64,000 nucleotides of DNA from Tolypeutes matacus (taxonomy: Eukaryota > Chordata > Mammalia > Cingulata > Chlamyphoridae): NCBI GenBank assembly GCA_026826555.1, contig JAKSZT010053887.1, positions 61,688,233-61,752,232 of the forward strand. Reading direction: 5' to 3'. Below are positions 46,041 to 58,398 of this stretch, piece after piece; within the stretch, counting starts at the first letter, position 1, and every line of letters begins with the position of its first letter. Under the pieces are notes generated by a model. That model was not told the DNA's origin. It saw only the letters and a list, made by a program, of their open reading frames with translations, and ran no database searches. Position numbers and translations under genes: made by a program.

Positions 46041-46375
46041 TGACTCAAGCTCACTCTGCTGGGAACTGGCTGGCTGAGAACTGCAGGGGGCCTGCAACCT
46101 TAGCCCACACTTAGCCAATAGTCTCAAGCCTCCTAGTCCAATCATAGCTAAAGAAAAGCCAAAAAGGAACATTCAAAAACCAGGGAAATGTGTCCCCACA
46201 GAGATTGATGCTGCTGAGATGCAAACATGCCCAGGAGACATTTTAGGGGTATGAGCCTTGGCTGTCAAGTTTAAGGTGAGAGCCAAGGACTGGTTCCCAG
46301 GCTTTTTTTAAATTCAGCTTATCTCAAATCAGAACCAGCAATGCTAGTGCTTTGGAAAGCCCTAAATGCTTCTTT

Positions 46376-46788
46376 TTTTTTTTTTTTTTTTTAAAGATTT
46401 ATTTATTTACTTTATCCATTTTAAACCCCCTCTTCCCTTTGCTGTTTTTGTGTCCATTCACTGGGCAATTCTTTGTATCTGTTTCCTGCCATCTCTTCTC
46501 ATCCTCCTCCTCCAGTCTTCACCAGGATTCCATCCTGGAGACCTCCGATGTAGGAGAGAGGTATTCTGCTGCCTGCGCCACCTCAGCTCCTGGCTTCTGG
46601 AGCTTTCGGAGCATCTCGTCTTGTCTCTCCCCTGTTACGTCATCATCCTGCTGCATGGCTCTCGGGGCCTGATGGCTCAGCGGCACACAGAGCCTGGCAG
46701 CCCATGCGCCTTCGGGAGGTCCCGGGGATCGAACCCAGGTCCCTCCATATGGCAGACGGACGCCCAACCACTTGAGCCACATCTGCCC
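46376..46788 (-). mobile_element. Full-length DAS-like SINE, recent insertion
   Basis: The 413-bp element is flanked by perfect 15-bp repeats CCTAAATGCTTCTTT (46361-46375 and 46789-46803). On the minus strand it starts GGGGCAGATGTGGCTCAAGT with an A box and the B box GGGTTCGATCCC from a tRNA-Ala-like head. It continues through a roughly 300-bp body and ends in an A-rich tail (the + strand T run 46376-46392). Perfect flanks and intact boxes indicate a young, lineage-restricted insertion. Long open frames across it on both strands are not genes. Confidence 0.92.
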
Positions 46789-48739
46789 CCTAAATGCTTC
46801 TTTAATAAGGGCCTTAGTCATCTTGTTTGCGAATTCCTATCAGGTGGCTTGAGTTTTCTCCTTACTGTTTTTTGGGGGGCAAAAAAAAAGATGTATCCCA
46901 AATCTGCATTTTGTAATTATTAAAATGGCATGCTTAAGCCCTCTCTAAAACTGTTAGCAGACTCAACATGAGAGAGAGCAAAGGTAAAAGCAACTGCAGT
47001 TAAGAAATGTACTTATTTCATCTCTCATGGTTTAAAAGAATTAATGGAAGGAATGTGGGGAGAAGTGGGATGAGTGAAAGGAAAAAACTACCAGACAGAT
47101 TGGGTACTGGAGCACAGAAGAGAGAGTTTTGAGATTCAACCAGCTCCTCCCCAAGGGAAGTGGTTAATATTTAATTATTTGTTATATTCTGCATCACCCT
47201 CTCTGAATACAAGAGACTGTCCCTGATGCAACATGTATTTAAAAAAAGAAAAGGAAAAGTACAGCTCCCCTCTATTTATTATGGCTCTTCAGGCTGAAAA
47301 AAAGCCTACTTCTATCCAACTTAAGCAAAAAAGAAAATTACTGGATGGCTCTGGAGAACTTATATAATTGAAGGGAAGCTGGGGAACCAGGCCTAAGACA
47401 TGAACCAGGACCACCCTGGGTAGGCAAGTAGCAAGAGCCAATGGCAGCCTCTTAGGCTGTCAGGATCATGATGAATCAATGACAATCATTTTCATTCTAC
47501 CTGGCCACTTTGGCTCTAGACTAAAATCCTAGGGACAGAGTATCAAATTGGCCCCCTGTCTAATGGTAGGCCAGGTAATTGATCAAGAGCACCATTAAGC
47601 TCATCTAAAGATGTGGGATAGCAAAGGCTAGTTCCCTTACTACCAAATCGAGAGGCTACTATCAAATAAGTGGGAATAAATTATGGGCATCCATATTTTA
47701 TATTTATAACATATTTATAACAACAAATATCCACTTCACCTTTATCATATGAAAACTATCAAATATGAAAGAGGCATCATTTTCAGGCAAGAACAGAGGG
47801 TTTAGTGATGAAAAGGCTAATTACAAGGATAATGTGATAGAACATACGAAACAAGAACTGTTCCAGAAATCATAGGCCCTACAATCATCACATTAATACT
47901 TTATTGAGAGATTCTTGAAGTAATGCTTGTTATTTTTTTTAAATACTTCAATCGGGACTTCAGATGATGACTCTACCAAGACTGACAATAGAATCGTTGC
48001 CCAATAGTCAGTGTTACCCAGAGTCAGATCAAATTAGTTCATGAAAGGATGTTCAAACTTCCTTGAGGTGCACAGAAAAAAACAAAACAAAACGTGGCCA
48101 ATAAGAAATTAAAGGATTTGTCTGAATCTAAATCATTCAGAAAGACAGTGTCTAGAAAGCAAACCAGAAACCACTCAAGATAGTTCAAGAGGACTGAGAT
48201 TTAATGCAGGGGTTCTACAAAAGTATTGCAGGGGCTGGAAGAGTCAAAGGAAGAAAAGAGTATAAACCAGAATCCAGGAAGATCCTAGGGCCCCACTCAC
48301 AAAAGACTGGGAGGAGCTGCTGCTGTCACCCAGCAGCCACCCCTGCTGCTGTTGCTGGAAGCTCCGATTGCCTGCCTGTTGCTACTACTGATGGAGACAG
48401 AAGTAGACTGACTTTGCACTTTGTCCTGCCTTCTCACCTCCCACCAGCGCCTTTTGCTGGCAATACCTCAGTAGAAACCAGCTGGCAAGGGAGTCTGTAG
48501 AATGAGGTTTTCAAGCATCCAGACCCCTTGATATCTTCTCACCCCCAACTCATTAATGCAAAGTAATCCTGTTATAGCCTTTCACCAAACCAATTACTAC
48601 ACTTTTAGTGCATCTATTTCAATTTGTAATTGTATAAATATTCGTGTGATTATTTAACATCTCTTTTCCTAAGATCTTACACTCCATGAATGCAATAACT
48701 ATATTTACTTTATTAAATCAATGAATAAATACATAAATT

Positions 48740-49260
48740 GCCTAGAAGGATGCACACTAAACCATTATCAGTGGTTGTCCCTAGGGATCGAAATGGAGGG
48801 AATAATTTTTTATATTATATACTTTTGATTATTTTAATCTTTTTAATAAGAAGGAATTACTTTTATACATGAAAACACTTTTTGATGTGAATACCTTGTG
48901 ATCAAGAAAATCTCACACCTAGGAATTTATCCTACAAAACTAGTTAATATTATATACCAAGTTTTTCATACATGGATGTATATCAAGACATTTATAATAG
49001 TGAAAAATTATTACCAACAAGAGATTTGGTTAAGTAAACTGTGATGCATCTCTATGACTATGTTTAACTACATGGACAGATAATCTCAACATATTAATTG
49101 GACAACTAGGTTACAAATGGCTGGAAGCTACCTAGTGTAGCATTTTATAGGTTGGAGGAATTATGGGTGAATTTTGTTTGTTTCCTTCTTTTAGCTTATC
49201 TACATTTTTACATTATTTAAAATAAATGTGTATTACTTTTTAAATAAGAAAAAAATATTA
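48740..49260 (+). mobile_element. Old L1 3'-region fragments, sense
   Basis: ATTATCAGTGGTTGTCCCTA resembles an L1 3'UTR motif. From 48895 the text (AATTTATCCTACAAAACTAG, ACATTTATAATAGTGAAAAA, TTTGGTTAAGTAAACTGTGA) follows L1M-type 3' sequence in sense orientation. Confidence 0.6.
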
Positions 49261-50189
49261 GAGAAACAAATAAAAACCTTTTGCAATAGGAGAATAGTGC
49301 AAAGAGAACACAAGAGAGGTCTTGTGTGAGAGAGCAACACAGATGCCTTCAGGTCATTAGCTTTGAGAGTTGGATGAGGCCAATTCACACACCATGCAGG
49401 GAACAACCATGAGCTCTACAAACACTGAAAATAGCTTTGTCAAAGTCTAAGGTGACACAGCTTATTTGGAGTCCAAATTCAGGCCTCTGCTTCCTGGGCC
49501 ACTGCAATGTAGACCTGTCACAGTGAAGAGTGGGGGATGAGTGGAGTGGAGTGAAATGCTGGTGTCTGACAATGGAACTCATGTCAAGGGATTTTATAGT
49601 GAGTGAAGGGGTTAGATTACATCTAAATGTGCCCAAATCAACTTTTAACCATGAGGATGATACAAGTGCTTAACCCTGTGTGAACTTGTTTTTATATGTT
49701 TCCAACTAAAAGAAAACATGTCATTAAGGCCCCAAACTTTTTGCCCTTAATATAGAGATAGAATACAGTAATCATCTCTCACAGGTTGATTCATGTTGAT
49801 TTCATTTAATCAAAAATGGGGCTCTTTTAACAGACTTATGCTATTGAGTTTCACATAAGCAAGAAAGAAGAGGTCAAGAGCATCTTGTGAAAGATTTATG
49901 TAGCACTATTCTAGGCTATGGGGATATAAAAAATAGAGGTGGTATTTTGGTTGGGGCAAGTCTATCTGAGGTGGTGACATTTGTGTAGAGACCTAAATGT
50001 TGGGAAGAAGTCCTTCAAGAGTTAGCTTGGTGAAGAGTATAACAGGTGGGGGAAGCAGTATGTAAATATCCCAAGACACCAGGTAACCCAGGACTGCCTT
50101 GTAGAGGTGGTAAAGAAGTGTCAGATTTGTGATATGTGCTGGATGTAGAGCCAATAAGCCTTTTTGATGATTTTTGCCTACAGCGTATT

Positions 50190-50460
50190 CAAACAGTACC
50201 TAAAACAAGAAGTATCATTTATTGAGCCCTTCTTGTGCATCCAGCCCTGAGGCTTTGCTTTTGTTAACCCTCATAACAATCCCGCCCATGGGATAGATAG
50301 TTTTATTATTCCCATTTTGTCATCTGGGAAACTGAAGCTAAAGAGATTAAAAAATTGACCCAAGATTACACAGCAGGTAAAGAAGAGAGACGGAAACCTA
50401 ACCCAGGTATATTTGACTCCAATGGCTGTGCACTCAATTCCTATTCCATCCTGATTACAA
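50190..50460 (-). repeat. MIR SINE, antisense
   Basis: TTATTGAGCCCTTCTTGTGC, TTAACCCTCATAACAATCCC, then GGAAACTGAAGCTAAAGAGA and ATTACACAGCAGGTAAAG: a well-preserved reverse-complement MIR. Confidence 0.77.
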
Positions 50461-50969
50461 TGTACACTATTTTATTTTCCCACTGATTAACCAGCAATTA
50501 CATTTTACTAAGTCGCCTGTGTCCTGCTCCTTGTCTTCTGAGTATTTGGAATGTAATCATGAAGACAGACTAAGAAATACCCATGTGCTTAGAGTTTTGC
50601 TTATGTAAACAGAACACTTTGCAGAGGAATGCAAGGGTTGAGGGTTGCAAGAAAAGTCCAGCTATGCAGAGTAGGATGGATGCCACTTAACTTTGACCAA
50701 TTATTCACACATGTCTTGAGCATGAAAACTATTTGTTGGTTTCCTACAATTATCCATGGAACAGTGCAAGGTTCTGGGTCACTTCACAGTAGGTGGTTGC
50801 TTTCCAAACAGTCATTTCTGCATGTATATGGGTTTGTGTGAGTATGAGGGGGAGGGTGGAGATGCAAAAAGGACAAGGGAAAAGATGGATAGATAAGACG
50901 CTAGCCAGTGGGATGTGGCACCATCAGTTTGGATTTAAAGAATATTTCAGTGAATTATATTGTAGCTAG

Positions 50970-51110
50970 AGGAAGCACAGTGCAATAAACACATGTTTGA
51001 GCCAGACACATTTGGATTCAGATTCAAGCTCTGTTATTAATGTATGTGGTCAAGTCATTTTATCTGATTAAGCCCAGTTTCTTCAGCTGCAAAATGGCAA
51101 AACATTGATG
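50970..51110 (+). repeat. MIR SINE fragment
   Basis: GAGCCAGACACATTTGGATT, AAGCTCTGTTATTAATGTAT and CAGTTTCTTCAGCTGCAAAA keep MIR order. Confidence 0.67.
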
Positions 51111-51184
51111 CATTTGAAGAATTTGGTATATTATCTATTTTCAAGAAATAGTGGCAACAAATTATCAGTATAGAGTTTGACACT

Positions 51185-52167
51185 AATATTTTTCTTTTAA
51201 AATTTCGTTTAAATTATTTAATTCATCTTTTTGAATAAGTAATACATGCTTATGGAAAACACTCAAATATTACAAAGGGAGAAGAGAAAAAATAAGTTTT
51301 CTTCCCTCCCCTCTATCCCAGCAACCTGAGGAAATCCTGTTAAAATTAATATACATCAATAGAATCAATTTGGAAAAAAAGATTCTTAGATACCTTTTGA
51401 GAAATATTCTTCTTTTATTTCTCTCACAATGGTAGCATACTATATACCCCTGGAATTTTAATTTATCTTGGAAATCATTACATATGAATTCAAATGAAGT
51501 TTTTATTCATTTTTTTCTCCTTTTTCCCCTCCTTCATCTCCTCCTTCCCCTCCTTTTTCTCCTCTTCTTTTTTAAGTACATACTATTCCATTGTAGCATA
51601 ATTTCATTGACCAATTTCCCATCATGAACATTTAGGGGTTGTTTATGATCTTTTGCTATTGCAAACACTGCTTTAATGAATATCCTGGGGATGAATCACA
51701 GACCTATTGGGTCAAAGAACATAGGCATCAGATCAATTTCTAGAGAAATGCACATCAAATGATACCTACCATTGGTGTAAGAGAATGTCTGTTTCCCTAT
51801 ACCAAAATAATAATCTTCTATTTTGATATTTGCCAATCTAAGATGATAAAATGATGCATTTCTTTTATTATGATTCTTTTTGCATATCAAAATCCATTAG
51901 TTTTACTTTCTATGTGAGGTGTCTAGTTAGCTGTCCATTTCCAACCTTTGACTATATTTCTACTGGCTTATTGGTTTTACTTTCTAGGGGTTCTTTTTGT
52001 AAACAAATAGCCCTTTATTTGTGAGAGTAATTATCATTTTCTAGTTAGATATTTATCTTTTGCCATTTTTAATGTTTTTAGCCTTGCAGAAATTATCTTT
52101 GCAGTTGAACTTATCAATCTTTCCTTTTTAGGTTTCCTCATGTAGAGAGAGAAGTTCCCGCTGGGAT
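51185..52167 (-). mobile_element. Older L1, antisense, left part (3'UTR side)
   Basis: GAATAAGTAATACATGCTTA, CATTTAGGGGTTGTTTATGA and AACTTATCAATCTTTCCTTT are reverse-complement old L1 3' sequence. The text breaks at about 52167 and resumes at 63290, where TATTTTTATTTTATTTTGAT continues the same L1 region. A younger L1 lies between. Confidence 0.65.
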
Positions 52168-54137
52168 GTTTTCCTTTATTAGAAAAGTTGTAGGTTTACA
52201 GAAAAATCATGCAGAAAGTACAGAGTTTTCATGTATAACCCCTGACAGTTTTCCCTATTAACATTTTGTGTAATGTAACACTTGTTACATTGATGAAGCA
52301 ATATTATTATAATTATACTATTAGCTATAGTATACAGTTTACATTATGGTTCACTGTTTGTGTTGTATAGTTCTACGCTTTTTAAAAAACTTTTATTCTA
52401 GTAATATTTATGCAACCCTAAATTTCTCCTTTTAACCACATTCAAATATATAATTTGGTAGTGTTAATCACATTCACAATGTAAAGTGCTACCATCAACA
52501 CCATCATTATCAAAATTTTCCCATCACCTCAAAAGGAAATGCTGTAGTAATTAAGGATTAGTTTTCATTCCCTATCCCAGCTCTGGCCCCTGAAAACTGG
52601 TATTCTAGTTTTTTGACTCTATGAATTTGCACATTCTAATTATTTCATATAAGTGAGATCATAAAATATTTGTTTTTTTGTGTCTGGCTTATTTCACTCA
52701 CCATGATGTCTTCAAGGTTCATCCAGGTTGTCACATGCATCAGAACTTCATTCATTTTTACAGCTGAATTATGATATTCCATTGTATGTGTATACCATGC
52801 TTTGTTTATCAGGTGGTGGACACTTGGATTGTTTCCATCTTTTGGTAATTGTCAACAATGCCACTTTAAGCATAGGTGCATAGATATCTGTTTTCAGTTG
52901 TTTGGGTATATGCCTAGAAGTGGAATTGCAGGGTTATAGAGCAATGCTATACTTAACTTTATGAGGAACCACCTAACTGTTTTCCACAACAGCAGCATCA
53001 TTTTACATTCCCATCAACAATGAGCCAGTGTTCTTAGTTCTCCATATTATCTCCAACCCTTATTTTCCACTTTTTAATAGTAGCCATTGTAGTGGGTGTG
53101 AAATGGCATCTCACTGTGATTTTGATGTGCATTTCTTTAATTGCTAATAATTATGAGCATCTGTTTATTGGCCATTTGTACATCTTCTATGGAGAAATGT
53201 CTATTCATATCTCTTGCACTTTTTAGGTGGGTTATTTTTCTTTGTATTGTTGAGTTGTAAGATTTCTTTATATATCTTAGATATTAAACCCTTATCAAAT
53301 ATTTGGTTTCCAGATATTTTCTCCCAATCTGCAGTTTGTTTTTTTTTAACGTTCATCATAAAGACCTTAGATGCATAAAGTTTTAAATTTCGATGAAGTC
53401 CCATTTATCTGTTGTTCACATTTTTGGTTTAAGGTCTAAGAAACCATTGCCTAACACAAGGTCCTAGAGATGATTACCTCTCTGCTTTGCTATGAGTTTT
53501 ATCGTTTTGGTGCTTATATTTAGGACTTTCATCCATTTTGGGTTAATTTTTGTAGTGAGGTGAGCTAGATTCCCACCTTCATTCTTTTGTTTATGGATAT
53601 TCAGCTTTCCCAGCACCACTTGTTGAATGGACTATTCTTTACCCATTGACACCCTTGTCAAAAATCAAATGTACCAAGATGTAAGAGTTTGTTTCTGAAC
53701 TTTCATTTTGAGTCCATTTGACTATAGTCCTGTCCTTGTTCCAGTTCTCATTACTGTAGCTTTGCAATAAGTTTAAAATCAGCAAATGTAAGTCCTCCAA
53801 CTTGTTTTTCTTTTTCAAAATTGTTTTGGCTGTTTGGGGCTCCTTACCCCTCTGTATATACTTTTCCATTTCTGCAAAGATGGCTGTTGGAATTTTTGAT
53901 TGTGATTGTGTTGAACATGTAAATCACTCTGTGTAGCACTGACATCTTAATAATATTTAGTCTTCAGTACATGAATACGGACTATCCTTTCTTTTATTTC
54001 TTTTAGCAATGTTTAGTCGTTTTCCATTTATAAGTCCTATACATCCTTGGTTAAATTTATTCCTAGATATTTGATTATTTTACGTTCTATTGTAAATGGA
54101 ATTTTTTCATTTCCTCTGCAGATTGTTCATTACTGGT

Positions 54138-54827
54138 TGTGACTGTTTGAAATTCTTTTATGAATCCCAAAAAAGGGAAAGATTATGTTTTTGAACTAAT
54201 CCATTCCTGTGGGTGTGAGACCCACTTGGTTGGACTACGTCAGTGAGGCATGACTCAGGTTGAGTCTCTGCCGTCTGCTGGGTCTGATAAAAACAGAGAT
54301 ACACAGGAAAAGGGAGCTCTGCCATATTTGATCCAGCCATGTAAGAGAAAAAGGAAGCTGCTATATTTGATCCTGCAATGTGAGAGAAAGGACTCCAGGT
54401 TTGTCCACAGCTGAACTCAAAGAGAGAAGCCCCAAGAGGCTCATAGTGCTGAGGCCCAGGAAGAGATGAGCCATATGCCTGATAGATCACAACTGAACTT
54501 GGGAAGAAAGCAGAGCACCTGAGATTGAGAGAAAAGGCCTGATAAGAGACAAGCCCTATGCCTGGTTGCCCACAGCTGAGCTACAGGAGACAGTAGATTC
54601 TGGAGGAAAAGGCAGAGACCTCACAGAGATTGGTGGCCATCTTTGCCATGTGGCAAGACCCCCAAAATCAATGGCAGCTGACTGGTGAGAAAGCATCTCT
54701 GATGGTGCCTTGATTTGGACATTTCACGACCTTGGAACTGTAAGTTTTACCCTAAGTAAAATCTCCATTTTAAAAGCAAGCCTATTTCTGGTACTTTGCA
54801 TCAGCAGCCCTTTGGCAAATTAAAACA
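54138..54827 (+). mobile_element. Solo LTR inserted in the L1
   Basis: The 690-bp block starts TGTGACTGTTTGAAATTC and ends CAAATTAAAACA, the TG...CA ends of a retroviral-type LTR. It interrupts L1 ORF2. The L1 text CTGGT (54133-54137) is repeated in diverged form as TTGAT (54828-54832), a 5-bp target repeat, after which the L1 resumes with GTATAGAAA. It contains no coding region. ERVL/MaLR affinity is suggested by the ends and 5-bp target repeat but not proven. Confidence 0.75.
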
Positions 54828-54979
54828 TTGATGTATAGAAACAAACCTGTTGTTTGCATGTTGTTATTGTACCCTACCACTTTGCTGAATTTATTAGCTC
54901 TATTAACTTTGTTGTAGATTTTTCAGGATTTTCTCTAGATAAGTTGACGTCATCTGCAAATGGGGAAAGCTTTATTTCT

Positions 54980-55417
54980 TCATTTATTTTCTTGCCTAAT
55001 TGCTCTGGCTAGAACGTTTAGTAAAATGTCAAATATCAGTAGTGACAGTGGGCATCCTTGTCTTGTTCCTGATCTTAGGGGGAATGCTTTCTGTCTTTCA
55101 AAATTGAGTATGATATTAGCAGTGGGTTTTTCATATATGCCCTTTATCATGTTGAGGAAGTTACCTTCTATTGCCAGTTTTCTAAATGCTTTTATCAAGA
55201 CTAGGTGTTGGATTTCATCAAATGCCTTTTCTGTATCAGTTGAGAAGATTATGTGATTTTTTCCCCCCCTTATTCTATTAATATGGTATAGTACACTAAT
55301 TGATTTTCTTACATTGAACCCACTTCCCTGGGATAAAACCCACTTGATCATAATATATAATTCTTTTAGTATGTTGATGGATTTGGTTTTCTGGTATTTT
55401 GTTGGTGATTTTTGCAT
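54980..55417 (-). pseudogene. L1 ORF2 reverse transcriptase fragment
   Basis: An open 145-codon stretch on the minus strand contains GTRQGCPLS and a mutated DAEKAFD-type motif ([12 protein letters not shown]), typical of the LINE-1 reverse transcriptase domain. It is bounded by stops, so it is a decayed part of the L1 at 52168-63272 and not a functional gene. Confidence 0.85.
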
Positions 55418-58143
55418 CTATGTTCAAAAGTAATATTGTTCTGTAATTTTCTTTTTTTGTGTTATCTTTATTCAGCTTTCATATTACAGTGATGTTGGCA
55501 TCATAGAATGAGTTAGGAAGGGTTTCCTCCTCTTACATGTTTTGGAAGATTTTGAGCAGGAGCGGTAAAATTCACCAATGAAAAGTCCTGGGCTTGTCTT
55601 TTTTGGGAGATGTTTTATTACTGATTACATTTCTTTATATGTTATTTGCCTGTTGAGATATTCTATTTCTTATTAAGCCAGTATAGGTAATTTTCATGTT
55701 TCTAGGAATTTGTCCATTTCATCTAGCTTATCTAATTTATTGGCATATAATTGTTCATAGTATCCTCTGATAATCCTTTTTATTTCTGGGGGTTGGTACT
55801 AATGTTCCTCCTTTCATTTATGATTTTATTTAATTGCATACTCTCTCTTTTTCTCTTTGTTAGTCTTGTGAAAGTTTTGTCAGTTTTTTACTGATCTTTT
55901 CAAAGAACCAACTTTTGGATTCATTGATTCTCTCTATTGTTTTTTAATTCTTTATTTCATTTATTTCTGTTCTAACCTTTGGTTATTTCTTTTCCTTCCG
56001 TTAACTTTAGGTTTAGTTTGATCTTTTTCTAAATCCTCCAATTGTGACAGTATGTGTCTGGTATGAGATGGTTCTTCTTTTTTACTGTAAGCATTTAGAG
56101 CTATAAATTTTCCTCTCAGCACTGCCTCACCTGTATCATGCAAGTTTTTGTATGTTGTGTTTTCATTTTCATTTCCTTTTTGATATTACCTAATTTCCCT
56201 TGTGATTTCTTCTTTGACCCATTGGTTGGTTGAGTGAGTTTTTTAAATTATTACGTATTTGTGAATTTTCTCATTCTACCTCTATTATTAATTTCTAGCT
56301 TCATTCCTTTGTGGTCACAGAAGATACATTGTATTATTTAACTATTTTTCAATTTATTTAGACTTTTTTGTGACCTAATATATGGTCTATGCTGGAGAAT
56401 GTTTCATGTGCACCAGAGAAGATTGTGTATTCTGCTGCTATTGGGTGTAGAATTCTGTATATATCTGTTAGGTCTAGTTGGTTTACAGTTTTCTATTTCC
56501 TTATTGAACTTTGATCTAGATGTGCTATCCATTATTGAAAGTGGTATATAGAAATCTTCTACTATTATCATAGAACTGTCTATTTCTTCCTTCAAATTTG
56601 TCAATATTTGCTATATATTTTAGAGCTCTGATGATAGGTGCATGTATATTTATAATTATTATGTCTTCTTGTTGAATTAACCCTTTTATCAGTATATAAT
56701 GACCTTCTTTGTCCCTCATAATAGTTTTTGACTTAAGGTCTATTTTATCTGATATTAGTATATTTACCCCAGCTCTCTTTTGGTTACTATTTGCATGGTA
56801 TATATTTTTTCAATCCTTTCACTTTTGACCTATTTGTGTCTTTGTATTTAATGTGTGTCTCTCATAAAGAGTATAAAGTTGTTTTTTTTTTTTTTTTTTA
56901 ATCCATTCTGCTACTCTGTCTTTTTGCTGGAGAGCTTAATCCATTTACATTTAAAGTAACTACTGATAATGCAGGAGTTTTACCTGCCATCTTGCTATTT
57001 GGTCTTTGTAAATCTTACACCTTTTGTGGCCCTCAATTCTTCTGATAATTCCCACTTTCATATTTATTACATTTTTTTGTAGTATAACATGAGTCCTTTC
57101 TCATTTCTATTGGACATATTTTTCAAATGTTTTCCTTGTGGTTACTATGGGGTTAAAATTAACATCCTAAATATACAGCAATCATATTTGATTTGATACC
57201 AACTTGATCTCAATAGCATACGCATACACTGTTCCTACACTCCACCCACCCCCACTTTTTTGTACTTGTTGCAAATTTTATCTCCATATATTGTATATCC
57301 AAAACCATACAGTTATCATTCTTTTTATTCATTTGCACTGTACAAAATAAACAGTGGAGTTACATATCAAAAAATCCAATACAATAGGCTAGCATTTATA
57401 ATTATCTATATGGTTACCTTTACCAGAGATCTTTATTTCTTTGTACTGTTCAATCTGCTGTCTAGTGTCCTTTCTGTTCAATCTGAAGAACTCCCACTAA
57501 AATTGCTGGAAAGGCATGCTTAGTGGGAATGAAATCCCTCTGCTTTTGTTTATCTGGGAATGTCATAATTTCCCCCTCATTTCTGAAAAACAGTTTCATC
57601 ATAAGTACAGTTTTGGGCTGGCAATTGTTTTCTTTCAGCACTCTAAATATTTTTTATCTCAGTGCCTTCATGCCTGCATGGTTTCTAATGAGAAATTGGC
57701 ATCTGATCTTACTGGGGCTCCCTTGTATGCAAAACTTTGCTTTTCTCTGACAGCTTTCAGAAATCTCTCTTAGTTATTGTATTTGACAGTTTTACTAGTA
57801 TGAGTCTTGGTGTGAGTCTCTTCAAGCTTATCTTCTTTGGAGTTCATTGGACTTCTTGAATGTGTATATTCATGTCTTTCATTTAATTTGGGGACTTTTC
57901 TGCCATTATACCTATGAATAATACTTCTACCTCTTTCTTTCTTTCTTCTCCCTATGAAACTCCCACGATGCAAATATTGGTAGGCTTGATGGTGTTCCAC
58001 CATTCTCTTAGGCTGTGTTTACTTTTTTTCATTATTTTTCTTTCTGTTCTCAGCCTGAATCATTTCAATTAGCTTGTCTCTGAGAGCATTGATTCTTTCT
58101 TCTGCCAGCGCCAATCTGCTGTTGAAACCCTCCTGGGAATATT

Positions 58144-58398
58144 TCATTTCAGTGACTGTGATTTCAATTCCAGTGTTACTGTTTCGTTCCTTTGTAAAAT
58201 TTCTATCAATTTATCTAGAGTCTCATATAACTCACACATCATTTTTCTGATATTCCTTAGTTCTTCATGTGTTCCTTTATTTCCTTGAGCATATTGAGCA
58301 TCATTTTTGTTTAAATCTTTGTCTGGTACATCCAAAGTCTGGTATTCTTTATTGATGGTTTCTGAATTTTTATCTTGTTCCTTTGGATGGACCATCAT
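58144..58398 (-). pseudogene. L1 ORF1-like coiled-coil fragment
   Basis: The minus-strand frame contains a charged helical stretch (ELRNIRKMMCELYETLDKLI) consistent with an ORF1 coiled coil. Its position 5' of the ORF2 remains in the same L1 supports this. Stops interrupt it on both sides. Confidence 0.55.

Larger units (their letters stand above)
43626..46359 (+). other. Region downstream of MECOM
   Basis: AT-rich noncoding sequence. It includes an AT-rich run with imperfect TATATGTGTA/TACACATATA pairing (44040-44115), an antisense L1 piece (44255-44620) and two MIRs (45215-45370 and 45930-46040). An AATAAA at 44161 may still belong to MECOM. No gene is seen. Confidence 0.7.
46804..51184 (+). 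other. Intergenic region with old repeat fragments
   Basis: No gene is recognised. A CTG-rich stretch (48310-48360) sits in sequence that looks repeat-derived but that I cannot classify, and similar unclassified interspersed-repeat-like text runs through 47200-47600 and 49860-50160. A sense L1 fragment (48740-49260) and two MIRs (50190-50460 and 50970-51110) are listed separately. Confidence 0.6.

Noticed and set aside
46705..46790. tRNA-Ala gene candidate (minus strand)
   Set aside because: The A and B boxes are real, but the sequence is the head of a SINE with target repeats, lacks a proper acceptor stem pairing and continues into the SINE body.
46352..46923. Overlapping open frames of 100-185 codons on both strands
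   Set aside because: They lie across the DAS-like SINE and its T run. Open frames on both strands of a repeat are not evidence of a gene.
48204..48500. 98-codon open frame with CTG-rich sequence
   Set aside because: The surrounding text looks like interspersed repeat, and there is no splice or promoter context and no recognised domain.
54158..54490. 110-codon minus-strand open frame
   Set aside because: It lies inside the solo LTR and has no recognisable protein.
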